Below, one piece after another: positions 26,587 to 39,556 of a DNA stretch of 64,000 nt (position 1 is the stretch's first letter; each line of letters begins with the position of its first letter). A program made the translations under genes and the position numbers. The notes under the pieces were generated by a model. The model ran no database searches. It was not told the DNA's origin and worked only from the letters and a program-made list of their open reading frames with translations. The stretch comes from Taenia hydatigena (Eukaryota; Platyhelminthes; Cestoda; Cyclophyllidea; Taeniidae): NCBI GenBank assembly GCA_036345935.2, contig JADWOT020000004.1:12239423-12303422 (forward strand), read 5' to 3'.

Positions 26587-26790
26587 CTAGCACCGCCTGT
26601 TTGCCCTTGCCACTTCTTTATCTGCACTGAGCTGTGGTGAGCATTGAATTGGCCTTTCTCACGACTAGTCAGCCTGAGACGCGATTATAAGCACATCGGA
26701 ACATTGCTGAGACGTCATTACTTGCTGCTGCTTTGTGTCCTACAGAAGTAATGCATTTTCCCTACATATTTCCAAGCAAAACAACATCGT
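26587..26790 (+). repeat. R4 repeat, copy 2
   Basis: Diverged direct copy of 12890-13125, sharing TTTGCCCTTGCC, GCACTGAGCTGTGGTGAGCA-type sequence and GACGCGATTATAAGC. Boundaries are approximate. Confidence 0.6.
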
Positions 26791-27794
26791 AATTGTGTGT
26801 GTTGAGCAATAATCGTTGGCCCACTGAAAGCAGTTGAACTTAGCAGCGTTGTTGATCGTGTTGTTACGACCAGTGTCACAAGTGGGTGTTAATCAGAGCT
26901 GGCTAGTAGTGGTGGCGTCGCGTCTGAGCATGCATTTTATCATTTTTATTGGTTTGAACAAAGAGTAGTCAAAGTGAACGCATTTAACTTGGTGACATAT
27001 CGAGCAGTCACGAGTAGTGAAACCTCACCAATCCAACCATGAGTGGTTTATGTCCTGCAAATCGCCACATGTGACAAGAGATAGTAAAGCTGCATTACAT
27101 TACTCTCAAACCCACCATTCGTAGACAAAAATTGTGTGCATTGTTGCTAGCTTCACGGCGCATGGATTTCAGTGCATCGTGCTACATGATCAACACGCCT
27201 ATGTCATGAGAGCAAAATTATCTTTAAAGAGCTAAGTTTTGACTCTTCAAATCGGCGGAAAATAGTAGAGGTAATTGGGCAATTATTGCTTCTAGTTGTA
27301 AGGCCTTTGATGGCACCACGCTTTGCAATCCATTCAATTCCAACGTCACTTCTTGGAGGAGTTGATGATGAAAGAGGCCTTTGCTTATGCGGAAATGTAG
27401 AGCTTGCTTGATGAGGATCGTCCCAGAAAACAGATTTTGTAATTGTGCAGCATTCGAAGTAGAATATCCGCAGACATCTACTTGGAGTTGTTGTTAATGT
27501 CTGTAATAAATGTGGCGCATAGCAGTGAGACATCATTTTAATGCAGCAGAAGGTAGGCGCGGCAGCCCTACATAAAACGCTACAGCTTTTATATGGACTG
27601 ACAACAAATAACAAGAATTCACGGATGCATATGTTGGTGTTCGTCATCATGTAGGAAGAGTTTGCGTTGAACTCAAAAGTCCACCCATTTGAGTTTTATA
27701 TTTCACCATCAGCTGTATCTTAACATGAGCAGCATATGCATCTGGTCCAACCCAAGGAGCCGTTCAAAACTGAGAATTTCAGTTATGTTGGCGA

Positions 27795-28500
27795 CAAACA
27801 TTCACGCTCGTGTGAATTAGTTGGCCGTAAACTAGGTTCTCTCAAGCGATGTATTGGTCCGCTCTTCTCATTTGGGTTGATCATCAATCACCTCACTGGC
27901 AATAGGTGGTCAGTCTATCAGTCACAAGACCTAGACTAGCCCTCTTTTGGGCTTTGGCGTGTCAGCTGCGCCCAGTAAGCCTATGTCAATCGCCTTTTGC
28001 ACTCACACACAAGCACCCACTGTCGGCTCATTTTAACACGTAGAAGTGTCATGGAAAAAAACGCATGTTTACACATCTGAGAACAGTAGAAGTTAGAGTG
28101 TGCTTGTACAACCACACCGGGTCGTCGGCTTGGGACTGGGCTACTTTGCATCAATCATGGTGTCCGATCTCTGACGAACTCGGTCTGCCCTGCAATCCGA
28201 CACTTTTGTCTCCTCAGGCCAACTTTGTTCACATCAACTACTACCACCCGCCGCTTCACTGTTGGATGCTACACCAACCTCTCCTCACATGACACATCGA
28301 AGCCACTCCTCTACCGATAAGACACTTCTCACTGCATCATTTTATGCGGATAAGGCTAAAGTTAGTGAGGAAATGTAATTCGCCAATGAGATTGAGTAAA
28401 TACGAAGCACACATAATATGCTGTAATGGTTTGAATAAGTTGCTGCGTATGATAATGAAAGACCTAGTTTATTCAGCGAATTTTAGTAATTAATCGGAAC
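27795..28500 (+). repeat. R2 repeat, fullest copy
   Basis: Its first 400 bases match the reverse complement of 53993-54316, and the remainder matches the reverse complement of 53700-53992 and of 3690-3997. Shared landmarks are CCGCTCTTCTCATTTG, CAATCACCTCACTGGCAATA, GGGCTACTT, CCGACACTTTTG and GAAGCCACTCCTC. It is the only copy outside R1 that spans the whole unit, so it shows the ancestral arrangement. Confidence 0.7.
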
Positions 28501-29159
28501 TTCAAATCCCATGGATACGATTTGAGTCTCACCCACAGGACACGAAGTTCTCTGTGTAAAAAATTGCAGGTGATGACTCTCGGTTTATAACATGGAAGCA
28601 GGCGCATAGAGACGAATTCGAACAATTTCGAATAGGCGAATGAGGGGTTGTTACCAGGAACAGAGTCGAGAGGATAAGGGAAAGGAAGACAATGTGTGCT
28701 GAAGCAATGAACCAATAAAAGATGACAGCGCTTCGCATTGAAGAGTGCAGTAGGAGAAGGATACGCAGAGAGTAATAAGGCGTAAAATGAAGGAAAGTCA
28801 ACATTGAACCCTATCACAAGGGATCCTTAGAAGCGAACATACGTCCAATCGCTGGAAGATCCATGCAAAAGTCGTCAGGGAAAAATTAATCCAATGGAAT
28901 CGGATATGGCAAAGGCAACGGACGTAGACACCGTTTAAATGAGAGTTTCACAAGGACAGAATTGACAGATATTCCGTCCTGTAGAGAAGGACTCAGCATT
29001 GCTAAAATCAGGTAGACGGTGACGGTAAAAGTGGATCCTGTTGACAAGCGCGCCACTTTCCATTCTCAGGTACGCAGCCTTTGCCAGCAATTCATTATCC
29101 TGTGTCTAAGTTAGTGCCAAACCCAACAATATGCTGCAAGTGTATAAATATGCTATTGG

Positions 29160-29590
29160 ACAAGCAAGCAAATGGCAAAATTTGCCTCGAAAAAGGCGAG
29201 TGTGCAATTTGTACAAAGCACTTCTACTTTAAAGTCAAAATCAGCTGCTTTCGGCAAGCCAATGGCAAGTGCTGTGCACACACACACACACACACACGAC
29301 TGCACTAATGCGATTGATAGAAGGTGAAGTGTGCTTGCAAAGCCACATGCGTTCCGTCGTCTTAGGAGTTGGGCTACTTTGCATGCCTTAATTGCCTGCT
29401 CTGGTGGACTTAATCCACCATGCGACCCAACACTTTTGCCTCCTTAACCTAACTTTACTTACCACACCATCCACATTTTGTTGCGTCGTCAGTAAGTGCT
29501 ACGCTGACCTCCTTTCGCAGAACACAACAAACCTGCCCCATCACTTGTTAGTCTCTGCGGTCCTGGAGATCATGGTCATGGCGAATGAAT
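29160..29590 (+). repeat. R2 repeat, partial copy with CA run
   Basis: Aligns with 32000-32370 (CAAGCCAATGGCAAGTGCTG, then a CA tract, then GGGCTACTTTGCA and CAACACTTTTGCCTCCTTAA) and more loosely with 28010-28300. Substitutions are frequent. A CA microsatellite occupies 29276-29298. Confidence 0.6.
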
Positions 29591-30322
29591 GCTGCCGTCA
29601 GCATTAGCTTCTTTTACGAAGGTGCTGTGTGATTAGTTGTACATCTAGCGTCTGTGCTGACTTTCATTTATTCATCGCGCCATTCTGCATCCATGGTAAT
29701 GGCTTCGCACATTCCGCTTTTGGGTTCTTCCGATATGAAAATGCTTCCCGCCTCATTGCCTTGTTTGGAGGCATAAGAGAGGGAGAGAACGGCGATCAAT
29801 GAAAAGGAAGGGAAAACGAGGTGCCTGTATAGTAGTTTGAAGGCAATTGAATTCAGAAATAGTTGAACGCCTATGACCATCAGTTAAACACAAATCAAGG
29901 AGGGATCCATTGTTTATTGTTTGGGGTGGACAAATCCGTGTGGTGACTTTGTATCCATGTATTTTGGCATATGAGCTACACGTGACTGTTCTATGTGGTT
30001 AGTGAGGAAGATGCCATTTGGCTCAATGGCTGTGATTTAAAATCCAAGGCATTGTAACGGATAGTTGTTAGCGACGTGTAAAAGTAAAGCAATTCTTGTG
30101 GCATGACATTGTTCTCGCACCTTTGATGTGGCGAGGTGGTCGACACATGTTTTACGGAATGGAGCAGCGTTGTTGGCAAAACTGTACCCAATCCATCTGA
30201 CTCTCTTTTCTCCCATCACTCAGTACAACCTAATGCTGCGTTCCAAGCTGCATGATCTGTCCCACAAAGGAGCGATGCTAAAGTCGCGTAGGGAGCAGTT
30301 AGAGGAAGTGAAGTCATCGACG

Positions 30323-32571
30323 TCAGTAGTCGTCGCCATTCACACTAAGATCCGTAGAGATGGCGCTCAGTCATGTCGCCTTAGGAAAGATAAGGTTTCA
30401 AATCAGTATGATTGGCAAATGAGTTTAACGAATATTTGATGTGTTCCGGTGGTGCTAAGTTAGTGACAATGCACCACATTGTGGTGGTCATTACAACTAC
30501 TTTGAGGCTCGTTAAGGGCTGCGTGAATTGTAGCCGAATTGCGTTGGATCGCAGTTCGCACCATGATCATGCACAATTCGAAATGGATTCCTAGTTGCAA
30601 TGCCAGTCGTGCTGTTCACTAAGTCGTGCATCCCACCTCCTACGGCGTAACTAGCCACATCATTTATTTTTACTGCAAAGAAATGAGTAGTGTGCGTGAA
30701 TGACTCGAACTACTTGCCATGACAGAGCTCTCGAACTGTCGCTTGAAGTAGATGAATGGGAATGAGTAGGTGGGTGGTTGAGTGAGTGGGTGAGTGGACG
30801 GGTGGGTGAAAGGAGAGTAAGTTGACTGGGATCTACTCTTCGCACTCCTGACGCCACCTGCTATTGCTTTCCACTATGCTTGCAGTGGGCAAAAGCATGC
30901 ATGCACAAACTGCCACGTTCCTACATGCATACAAAGAGGATCAGCCTCACGAATATTCAGTCTACAACGCAATCATAACCACGCGGCTACTTTACTGAAT
31001 GCGTGCGACTACTGTGCATGCATGCTGGCCAGGCAGAAGCATTTGCACCACTATCAATCTGATGTGTTGAACCGGTGGTCGATTATTCTTCATAAAAGAC
31101 ACACTCTTTCATGCAAAACTCAAACCAATTGCTTACTTATCTGGACTTTGGTGCGCTAAGCATTCTGTTAATGAATTAGTGCAAAAATCAGATTAGCGAA
31201 TCATAAATCATCAAGGATAATCTGCCGCCTATTGCCGCTCATCTTCATCCCAGAGCGTGTGCATTTGCATATGATGACAGCAATTCAGAGAACGAGATTG
31301 CATGGGGATATTAACAAAATCACTGCTCGTATGCGGTGTGCAGCAGTATCTGCACGATTGATTTGGGCTCCATGAGCAAAAGCTACAAAGCGTCTTTCTC
31401 ACAAAGATTTGTAAATCACCGGAAAATGGTTGTTCACCTGCCACTGGTAACATTTTCCTAAATATTAGGGCCATGCGAAAGGTCCATAAGTCATCTCCTT
31501 CACTTTAGTTGACCATCCGCGAATCGAGTGCTACATTCGAATATGTCATTCGAAATCGCATGTTATTTAGACCGAATTATGCCGGTGTTAAGCAGATGAG
31601 TTGAGAAGTAGGGGAATAGAACACTAACTGAGCATTGAAGTTGGCAGGAAGGCGTTATGATCATTCGATTGCTCACATTTTTGGGATTAGATTTTACCAT
31701 GGACTAAATATTTAAAAAGACGACAGGAGCATGTACGGGTGGTTAGGGGATCTGCGAGTGTGGTTACTCGAGCATAAAATTGGAACTCAATATGTGTTTA
31801 TCCTAGTCGCCATGATATGCGATACAATTGCTTAAGCAGAATCTCTAGACAGTTTTACGTCGGCCGGTCAATCATCCTAAACAGTTGCTAGTAAGACCAC
31901 TGCATGTTACAGTGATTGCAGTCCCATAAGTTGGTGACGCGCTCATAATGCTACACTTGACCATGAACAACGTGAGTGCGTAATGTGTGCAAAATAGTCC
32001 AATGTGTAGGCCAATTTCGTCTTTTGCATTCACAAGCACACTTCCACTTAGACGTCAAAGACCGCTGCAATCAGCAAGCCAATGGCAACTGCTGTGCACA
32101 CACACAAACACGCACAGGATCGCATTGCTGACAGCGATGGAAGTTGGTGCTCACTTGTGAGGCCACGTGCCAACGTCGGCATAGGGGATGGGCTTTTTGT
32201 GCACATTGTCTGATCGCGTGGACTTTACACTCCCCGCCATCCGACACTTTTACCTCTTCATCTTACTATTCTTCAACGCTTCACTATTGGGTGCTACGCT
32301 GAATTCTTCCCTTGGGACACAATAACTCCACACCATCACTCGTTTGTCGTTGTCGTCATGGTTGTAATGATAAGTAAGTAGGTTTCTCTGTTGCATCAAT
32401 GCGTAAAACGCTTACGACTTCAAGCGAATATAATTGCCAAATGAGATTATTGCTTTGTTGAACCTCCTCAGTTGTGCTAATTTGGCCACATTTCACTCCA
32501 TGTGGTAGTCATTGCAACTAGTTTCCGGTTCCCTTGAGTCTACACCAAACTCGGTGCTTTTATGTGTTAGT
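30323..32571 (+). repeat. R3 repeat, right inverted copy (long version)
   Basis: The two ends (30323-30842 and 32155-32571) match the reverse complement of 14420-13909 and 13902-13487. The middle 1.3 kb is absent from the left copy but has a diverged relative at 20.2-21.5 kb. The segment 32000-32370 is also an R2-type unit, so R3 is a composite. Similarity continues right up to the assembly gap, so the true right end is hidden. Confidence 0.8.
32000..32370 (+). repeat. R2-type module inside R3
   Basis: Matches 29160-29590 and 28010-28300, including CAGCAAGCCAATGGCAACTG and CCGACACTTTTACCTC. The corresponding part of the left R3 copy lies at 13650-13902 on the minus strand. Confidence 0.6.
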
Positions 32572-32671
32572 NNNNNNNNNNNNNNNNNNNNNNNNNNNNN
32601 NNNNNNNNNNNNNNNNNNNNNNNNNNNNNNNNNNNNNNNNNNNNNNNNNNNNNNNNNNNNNNNNNNNNNNN
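32572..32671. other. Assembly gap of 100 N
   Basis: Exactly 100 unknown bases, the conventional placeholder for a gap of unknown size. It lies at the outer end of the right R3 arm, so the repeat probably caused the break and the linkage across it deserves caution. Confidence 0.99.
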
Positions 32672-35600
32672 TCATAATCTGCTTTTACTTCACATTTGTA
32701 ATTTTAGTCACCTTTCCCCAACTACCAAGTACGTGCCACAGGGTGCAGTCGATATCTGGCTCGAAAATCCTAAGTATTGAAAGAATTTTTCAGTTTGACC
32801 AAAGCTTCCTGTTAAAATCAACTTGGTCATCACTACTAGAATACTAATCATCTTCATCTAGCTTGAAGTAAGCTTACCATTCAACACTGCAGTCATTCGT
32901 CAATGGATAAAAGTCCATGTTGGATTCAGCACTCCCAACCGATTTTGCCACAAGTTGTGTATTGGCCAGGCAACCAAAATCCAGCATTCCATGAGATGTC
33001 TAGCTGTTCATTGGACTGCGAAACTAAATGATCGGTGTGGATTGAAAATCACTTAATAGCAGCCACGCTAGTGTTCGTCACTAAGGCACTGATTTCAGCG
33101 ATCGCCTTTGAAAACTCTGCCTATTTAGCCTATTTACCGCAGTGCAGCTATAAGGCATCCCACCAACGCACCATCGTGCTCTGTTTATGATATCCAGTGG
33201 GCATGAGGGGATATAGGTATCTGGATCGCAGTTTTCTTAGATTCGTTCACATGCTGCTTTACTCACCACGTCTCGGTACCGCACGCATCAGCTTACGGCC
33301 GCCACCGTCAACTATTCTGATTAAAATACCCAAAATTGAAGGTACCATAGCTTAATAAGTGTATGCTACGGTGATATAATGGCGCCTAGTTTAAACATAC
33401 AGCTCTAAAATTTTAAGGTGGACTTGGTGGCCGTCCCAGAAGACATATGAGCAGCTAACTCACTTTATCCATTTCGGATGCTTTTGATGACTCGATCATT
33501 TAAAAAAGCTCTTCACAGGAGTGTGCACAACAAATGCGTTGATTTTACTCATTCTACATTAGACGTTCACTCACGTACTTCTTTAGCCTGCTATTTTAGC
33601 AGCGCTGTGTGTAAAATGCCTCAAGAGTGCTCAATTTGTCTTGGTGGGTCGAAACAAAATCTAGCAAAAATTAAGTCTTAGAATATGGAATTTGCCTCTC
33701 AACATAGTGGTAATGAAAGCAGTTCTCAAGGACTTCTATGCTCCTAAGTAACAGAAAATTGCGAATTCTTCTATTTTTTTCCACGGCATTTGTCAACAGG
33801 GCATGATGAATGATAGGTTTTGAAGGACTTTGTGAGAAATATGCCAATAACAAAATATAAGGTGGGTTGCAGCAAAACAATTCCCTTGTATAAATGCATG
33901 GACAGTCTATAAAGTTAACAAACAGTAGTGCGATGCTGCAAGATACTGACGGTTTCGTTAAGATTACATCATTTGACACGCTTATCAAGTCTGCGAAAAT
34001 GTGGCGAAAATGTGCTGGGGCGCGCTGTCCTTGTTTAACGATGATTTTACAGAATGTCCACTCAACTGTATATTATGCGTGCCAACTTTGATTTACACCT
34101 CAATTTATTTATGTACCCCCTCTAAATGAATTGTGGCTCTAACTGAATGTCCACAAAAAATGTTGCTGCACCAAGACTGCTGCGTTGCAAACATCACAAT
34201 AGAGCTCCGTTCACTTTGCTGTACTAATGCACCACCTTAGCGACTAAATAGAGCAGACATGGTGGTAAAGCGAGCTACGATTTGCACGCCGTTAACCTAC
34301 TGGGCTGCTACAATTCGTTCAAAGACTGATTTATTGAATAAAATGGCCAGTTGAGCGTCACCTTTTGAATGTTATGACATCGACCGGCGAATTCATAAGT
34401 TACATTATTAGTACAATTTGGCTTATCTGACACAGTTTTCGATTCAAAAGTTTTCTTATTTATTTTTAGGCAAACAAACTCTTCCTCATACACTCAATTC
34501 TACGAGTGAGAAACTGTCTTGTGCTTCTCATATGCTTGCCTTGATCCGCGTGAGAAATTCGAAGACCCTGACCTTTAAAAAGGAGTCTTGTTAAACGGAT
34601 CACTTTACAGTTGCTTTGAAAGTCATTGAATTCATTTAATTATGTCTATAAATGCGAAAAAGGATTAGAATCATGGGTAGTAGTAACTATACTTTTACTA
34701 AAAACTAAGTTTGAGGCAATTTTACAGAAAGCACAGCAGTAGAGAGGACGAATATTCTGATGCTGTGCGAGTGTCACTGGAACAGACAAACTTAACCTGT
34801 CAATTTTAGGCTTTGCAGATGCAAAAAAATCAAAATTTAATTTAAGGTATGTAAGGCTGACATTTTGTCACAAAGCATTTGTGAAAGAGGCTTAATTTGC
34901 CGGTTTTGGAACTCAAATTTTGTGACAGGCGCATCTCATTTCTTCATGCTAAGTGTAGTCTAGATAGTTATGGCTAATTTGGCCTTAATAGGATAATGAA
35001 GGTATAAAACAATAATATTTTGGATCGAACTTGTTACTAATTACTCATCAGGCGACAAATATCGGTTTTCACATAATTGACATTGCGTACTATTTCTCTC
35101 CACTTATTTAATATAGGTGGTGTTCAACTTGATAATGTTGTTGAAGTTGTATTAAAACAAAACAGAGCTTTTGGAATAACATCCACATTTTGCTGCAATG
35201 TACTTAGCACTGAAAAGGAATCGACATTCACGAAAAGTATTCATTTTTCCAATGGCAGCACTCCCCTTGTCTTTAAAATTGGGTTTTGACCAATGATAGC
35301 GACAAATAAGAAGGTGGTAGTGCAGCAAAATTACATTCCGATTCCCTTCGCCACAGCTGCTCTGAAGCTGTCGGGTAAATAATACACGGTCGGCTTGATT
35401 TGCCGTGTTTACCATCGCATTTCAGTAGATGCTTAACATGCCTGCTAAACAATCATGCCAAAAACACAGGCTGCCTCCTTTTTGGCATGAAACATGAATC
35501 CCCCTTTTGCAGAACTTGACAGTCTAGCAAATCTTGTAAAGCGCAGACTAAAAATGCAACTATTAAGAACATTGCTGGTGTTAGCAAACGTCTGGACTTC

Positions 35601-36988
35601 CTAAGCAACAGCTACAATAAGTGCCAATTATTGTGACCTTGATAAGGAACATAAAGGAATTCCCCATTTTTGTTGACACTTTGTTTAAATCAACTCAAAC
35701 ATTTAAGGACCGAATTGCTTGTTAGATACGTTAGAGCTTTTAGGCACTGGAGTAAGCATTGAGTAAATGTTTGATTGTACCCAGAAAATAGTGTTCTATA
35801 CAATTAGTCAGCGTCTGTCCCTCCTACTGCAAAGCGCATGATAGTAAGTTCAGTTGCAAGGCACTGCAATTCCTTAATGTCCAGTTTTAGGGTGGTGTTA
35901 TCGATCATAACCCATCTGGCTCTCTTTGTCCAGGTACTCCTCATTCAGCTGCGAATGCAGGCTCTCTGCAAGCATTTGCTTAAACTCAAGGTCGGCTTGT
36001 GGTTAAACGTCTTTTCGCTCCACCCGATTGGCAGAATTGGGTTGTTCGCTTGCATCAATGCAAGCGACTCTCCACTTATGTTATCTTGGGGGCCGTAGGA
36101 ATGCTTGATCCTGGCCCTCAGTTGGTGAATGCCCTCTGACATAGCACAGCCCTACCAATGAAAACATTCTACCCAATAAAACCAAAAAGCATGGCGAGTA
36201 CACGCCTCAGGCTTTTTGGAACTCTCCTTATTTGGAAGTGCTACAGTCGTCGTTTGGCCCCAATACTCCGCTAAACAATTCCTCTTTCTTTGTGTCCACC
36301 TTCATGCGCTATAACCTTGCTTTCTATTAAACAAAGTATACTTCGGAGGGATGGAAAAAGAACTAGTCAACCCAAAGCGGATTAAGTGACCACTATTTCT
36401 AACTTAGAATGTGAGGAAGAAAACGCTAGTCAGTTGTTGGTTCATTCTTGGTCTTGTTAATTTATAATGCTGCGTATCACAGAGGTGCCTTGAAGACTTT
36501 ACGCAAAACGGCCCCAAGCCAATGAATGCTTAATTTACCCTTATGACAATATGGCGTTTCATTATCTTTTGCAACCTCAAGCATCAGTAGTCTCTGCACA
36601 TATAGCTTTTAAGAACCACCACAAGCATACAAATTATGGTACATTACCACTGCCACCAAAAGCGCGCGCAATAATCTTGCCACCCATTACTAAAATAAAC
36701 GCTGCTGTTAGCGAACTGAATGTACCATTCAATGTTTGCAAGTGGGTACCTGTAAACAAATTCACATAAAATAGTTTTAAATTAAGGTGGCCATGTCAAA
36801 CTCCACTGTACTGCGCAAACAGTGAAGATCACTCAAATCACTTAACAATAGGCTGCTGTGTTATACATGATGGTTGCGCTGAAACATGGATTTTCTGACT
36901 CTCTGAATGTAGAGCTTCACAAACGCAGACGTTTGCAAAAGAGGTCGTCCCATCTGCAGCACGCGAGAATTGGTAGATGGTCAAGAAA
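32672..36988. other. AT-richer region with no supported gene
   Basis: Short frames only. The best is 35117-35289 (plus): a possible acceptor AATATAG, then VQLDNVVEVVLKQNRAFGI and an in-frame stop. It has no recognised domain. A 10-base-arm palindrome lies at 36046-36067. Confidence 0.4.
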
Positions 36989-36989
36989 G

Positions 36990-37076
36990 ATGAAAAGTTA
37001 TCATTTTCTAATAGCCTTACTTGCCACCATCACTCTCGCGGCACCTAGCGGCTCATCTAGGGAAAAACTGCTATAA
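36990..37076 (+). CDS. Short frame with a signal-peptide-like start
   Basis: From the ATG at 36990 the frame reads MKSYHFLIALLATITLAAP, a textbook secretion signal: one lysine, a hydrophobic core, and small residues near a plausible cleavage site after TLA or LAA. Ten or so residues then lead to TAA. It could be the first exon of a secreted protein using a donor I cannot locate, a very short peptide, or chance. The same frame is open upstream, which weakens the start choice. Confidence 0.25.
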   Translation: MKSYHFLIALLATITLAAPSGSSREKLL

Positions 37077-38446
37077 ATTTATGGTTGGTGCGCCAGTGAC
37101 CTGCTTCCAAACCAATCCGTGATAGCTTCAAAAAGCATGCCTATATTGATTGACCGACAGACGTACGCTGATTCGCTAGCGACAAGAAGGAAGGTAAGAT
37201 CGAAATTCTAAATTCAATTCGTTTACCGCTTTGTCAGGCTGCTTTATGTTATTACGACCTAGTATAAGACCCAATGCATTAAAGATCTTTAAGTTTAGTA
37301 CTTACAGTGCCAAATTGATTAGACAAACCAATAGTTAAGGAGAAGTGAAGAATCACAATATTAAAACGTAATCTATGCACATTTTCAATGTACCAACTAC
37401 TGACGAAATTATGTGAAGTCGATGTACGTAAATTTTAGTATGACTGCTAGAGAACTTATGACCATACCGCGTCAAACCCTTGTAAAGGAAATTAATATAT
37501 AATCCCAATTTGGCAAATGCGCACGATTCGCCTTTGCAATTTTGAAGAGAACAGTCTATAAGATACAGGTTCGACAGCTCAGCTGCGATCTTTGCAAGCA
37601 AAGGGGAAGTGTGGAAGGCATGCGTTAATTAGTTTAATAAAGAATCATGGGAACACAGAAAGATAGCTGCTCACATTGACCTGCATACTAGGACTTTCTG
37701 CATATTAAATTCGACATCTTTTTTCTATAAACACGAAGGCACAAGCATTTGGTAGAACTTTAATCATTGAGATAGAACAATAAAGTATATTCCATGGGTG
37801 ATTAGAATCGGAACATCCTTGCAATATTTATAAACGTTAATAAAAATAAGACTCAATGCCATGTTCACATCAACTCCTTAGTTTTAAAGAAGACGCCCAA
37901 TTTATGGTCTCTGATTCCAAAAATCTTATCTTTATCTAATAACGTTAAAAACGATGCATGTCCTTTGCGGATCGTGACGCAACATCAGTGGGTAATGTGT
38001 AAACTCTTCTAATCTTACCCAATACAACAACGACTTGAAACGAACTGCGTTGTTCCGCACTGGATAAAAAAGATGATAAGTCTCTGGGCGTCTTAATAGA
38101 AGTCTCACGATGATTAATGCACTAAAGTATCAGCTTCCATCTGCTTAACATCCGCAGATCGCACCAAAGCAACGATACCGTTTGGCCTAATCATCCCCAC
38201 ACTAAATTATTTGTATCAAGTCCTTGTCGATGTTGAAAAGGTGTAGGTTTTTAACAAGCACATACGTCAATAGACATGAGAAATAGCACTAATAGGGTCA
38301 GGCGCGAATGCGTAGCCGATGACCTCGCCCATTGATAGGAGCATGAACGCACTTGGGTTCAGGTGTCAAGTTATCATCGCTTACACCAGGAAATTGATCA
38401 CAGAATCCACTCAGTAAGTTTATTTTGGCTATAAGATTGTTCGGCT

Positions 38447-38570
38447 TCATGTCATATCCATGCGACCGTGCCTCATCATATGTGCCATGAAGCGGTAAAC
38501 AATGAACACTTCTGCCGGTAAAGCCAGCGCAGCATTTTGGCGTTTATCTACGCAGCCATGGCAATGATAG
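38447..38570 (-). other. Otopetrin-like last exon
   Basis: An acceptor-like AACTTTTAG precedes the exon. It reads NAALALPAEVFIVYRFMAHM and ends at TGA (38449-38447). This resembles the last membrane helix of otopetrins, where a conserved tyrosine-arginine-phenylalanine lies near the C terminus. Its reading phase fits a donor at 39157/39156. Confidence 0.5.
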
Positions 38571-39156
38571 CTAAAAGTTAAATCAATGAAGGGGCTTAGT
38601 AAAATATCCAGCTTTTGTAAGAGCAGGGATGACAAATCTGTTCAACAAATCCGCTTAAAAGTGCTTTGCTTATAAAAATTCATCCGAGCCACCTAGCATC
38701 AGTTATCATACTTTAATCGGACATTAATCTGTATACACGCTCGAACGATACATGGTTTGATTAAAATTTTCGCGACTTCCAAAACCATTCTTTTTCTTAT
38801 TAACTTACAACGAGCAATTTAGAATTTTGGCATGTTGAGTAAGCAAGTGATGGACGAACCACCAACCTCGTTCGTTTTTAAAGCGGCAGATGATGCTAGA
38901 AGATGTGGATAATTTGGCCAGTATACATCCATTGAGTGGGGTTAAAGAGGTGATGGTGGTGGTATTTTAATCTAAATTGCTGTATACAGAGAGATGTGCT
39001 GCTGTTGGTTGGTGCCAAATAGACGGTGAAGTGGAAGCGGAAGATGATGAGAGACAAGGAGAGATGGGCTATTATATTCCGTGCAAGGCCTGTGTAGCAT
39101 AACCGAAATATTTCGTGATTATCTGCAAGCTTTATTCCAAAGGTTTAAAAATCTAC

Positions 39157-39266
39157 GTGGCGAGGTTCAATACCAACAAGAAGTTGATGATAGTTTGGCC
39201 TGGTTTGAAAATTGTGTGTCCTATCTCATCCGCCTCGCAACGTGATGCCCTTATAATAAGGAATAC
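39157..39266 (-). other. Otopetrin-like exon, helix 11
   Basis: The acceptor GGCACTTTTACAG leads in phase 0 from the preceding exon, so ALLQ is followed by VFLIIRASR, then KPGQTIINFLLVLNLAT. The next in-frame codon is TAG, where the family usually has a tryptophan. A possible donor (AC then GTAGAT) overlaps that TAG and matches the phase of the last exon. Yet the sequence beyond the TAG still looks homologous (IFKPLE, then KYFGYATQ), which favours a TGG-to-TAG nonsense change. Confidence 0.55.
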
Positions 39267-39556
39267 CTGTAAAAGTGCCAAAAGCTCTTAGCAACCGGCA
39301 GTTAAGACCAAAAAGGTTCCATAATTAACGAATCTGTCAACTACATATAGCCGACAATCTCAAACTCAGGACTTTTTCAGCAGATGTTGGGTGTCATGCT
39401 TCTGTTGGCAGTCATGAAGGCCATGAATTGTTTGACACTCAGAAAAGTGGCCAACTATATGTAAAAGATTAAATACAAAGAATGCAGCCAATACAGCTCC
39501 CATCGGCTCAGGACACTGCAATCTTTGAGCTTTCAAACCAATTTTTGACTACCTAC

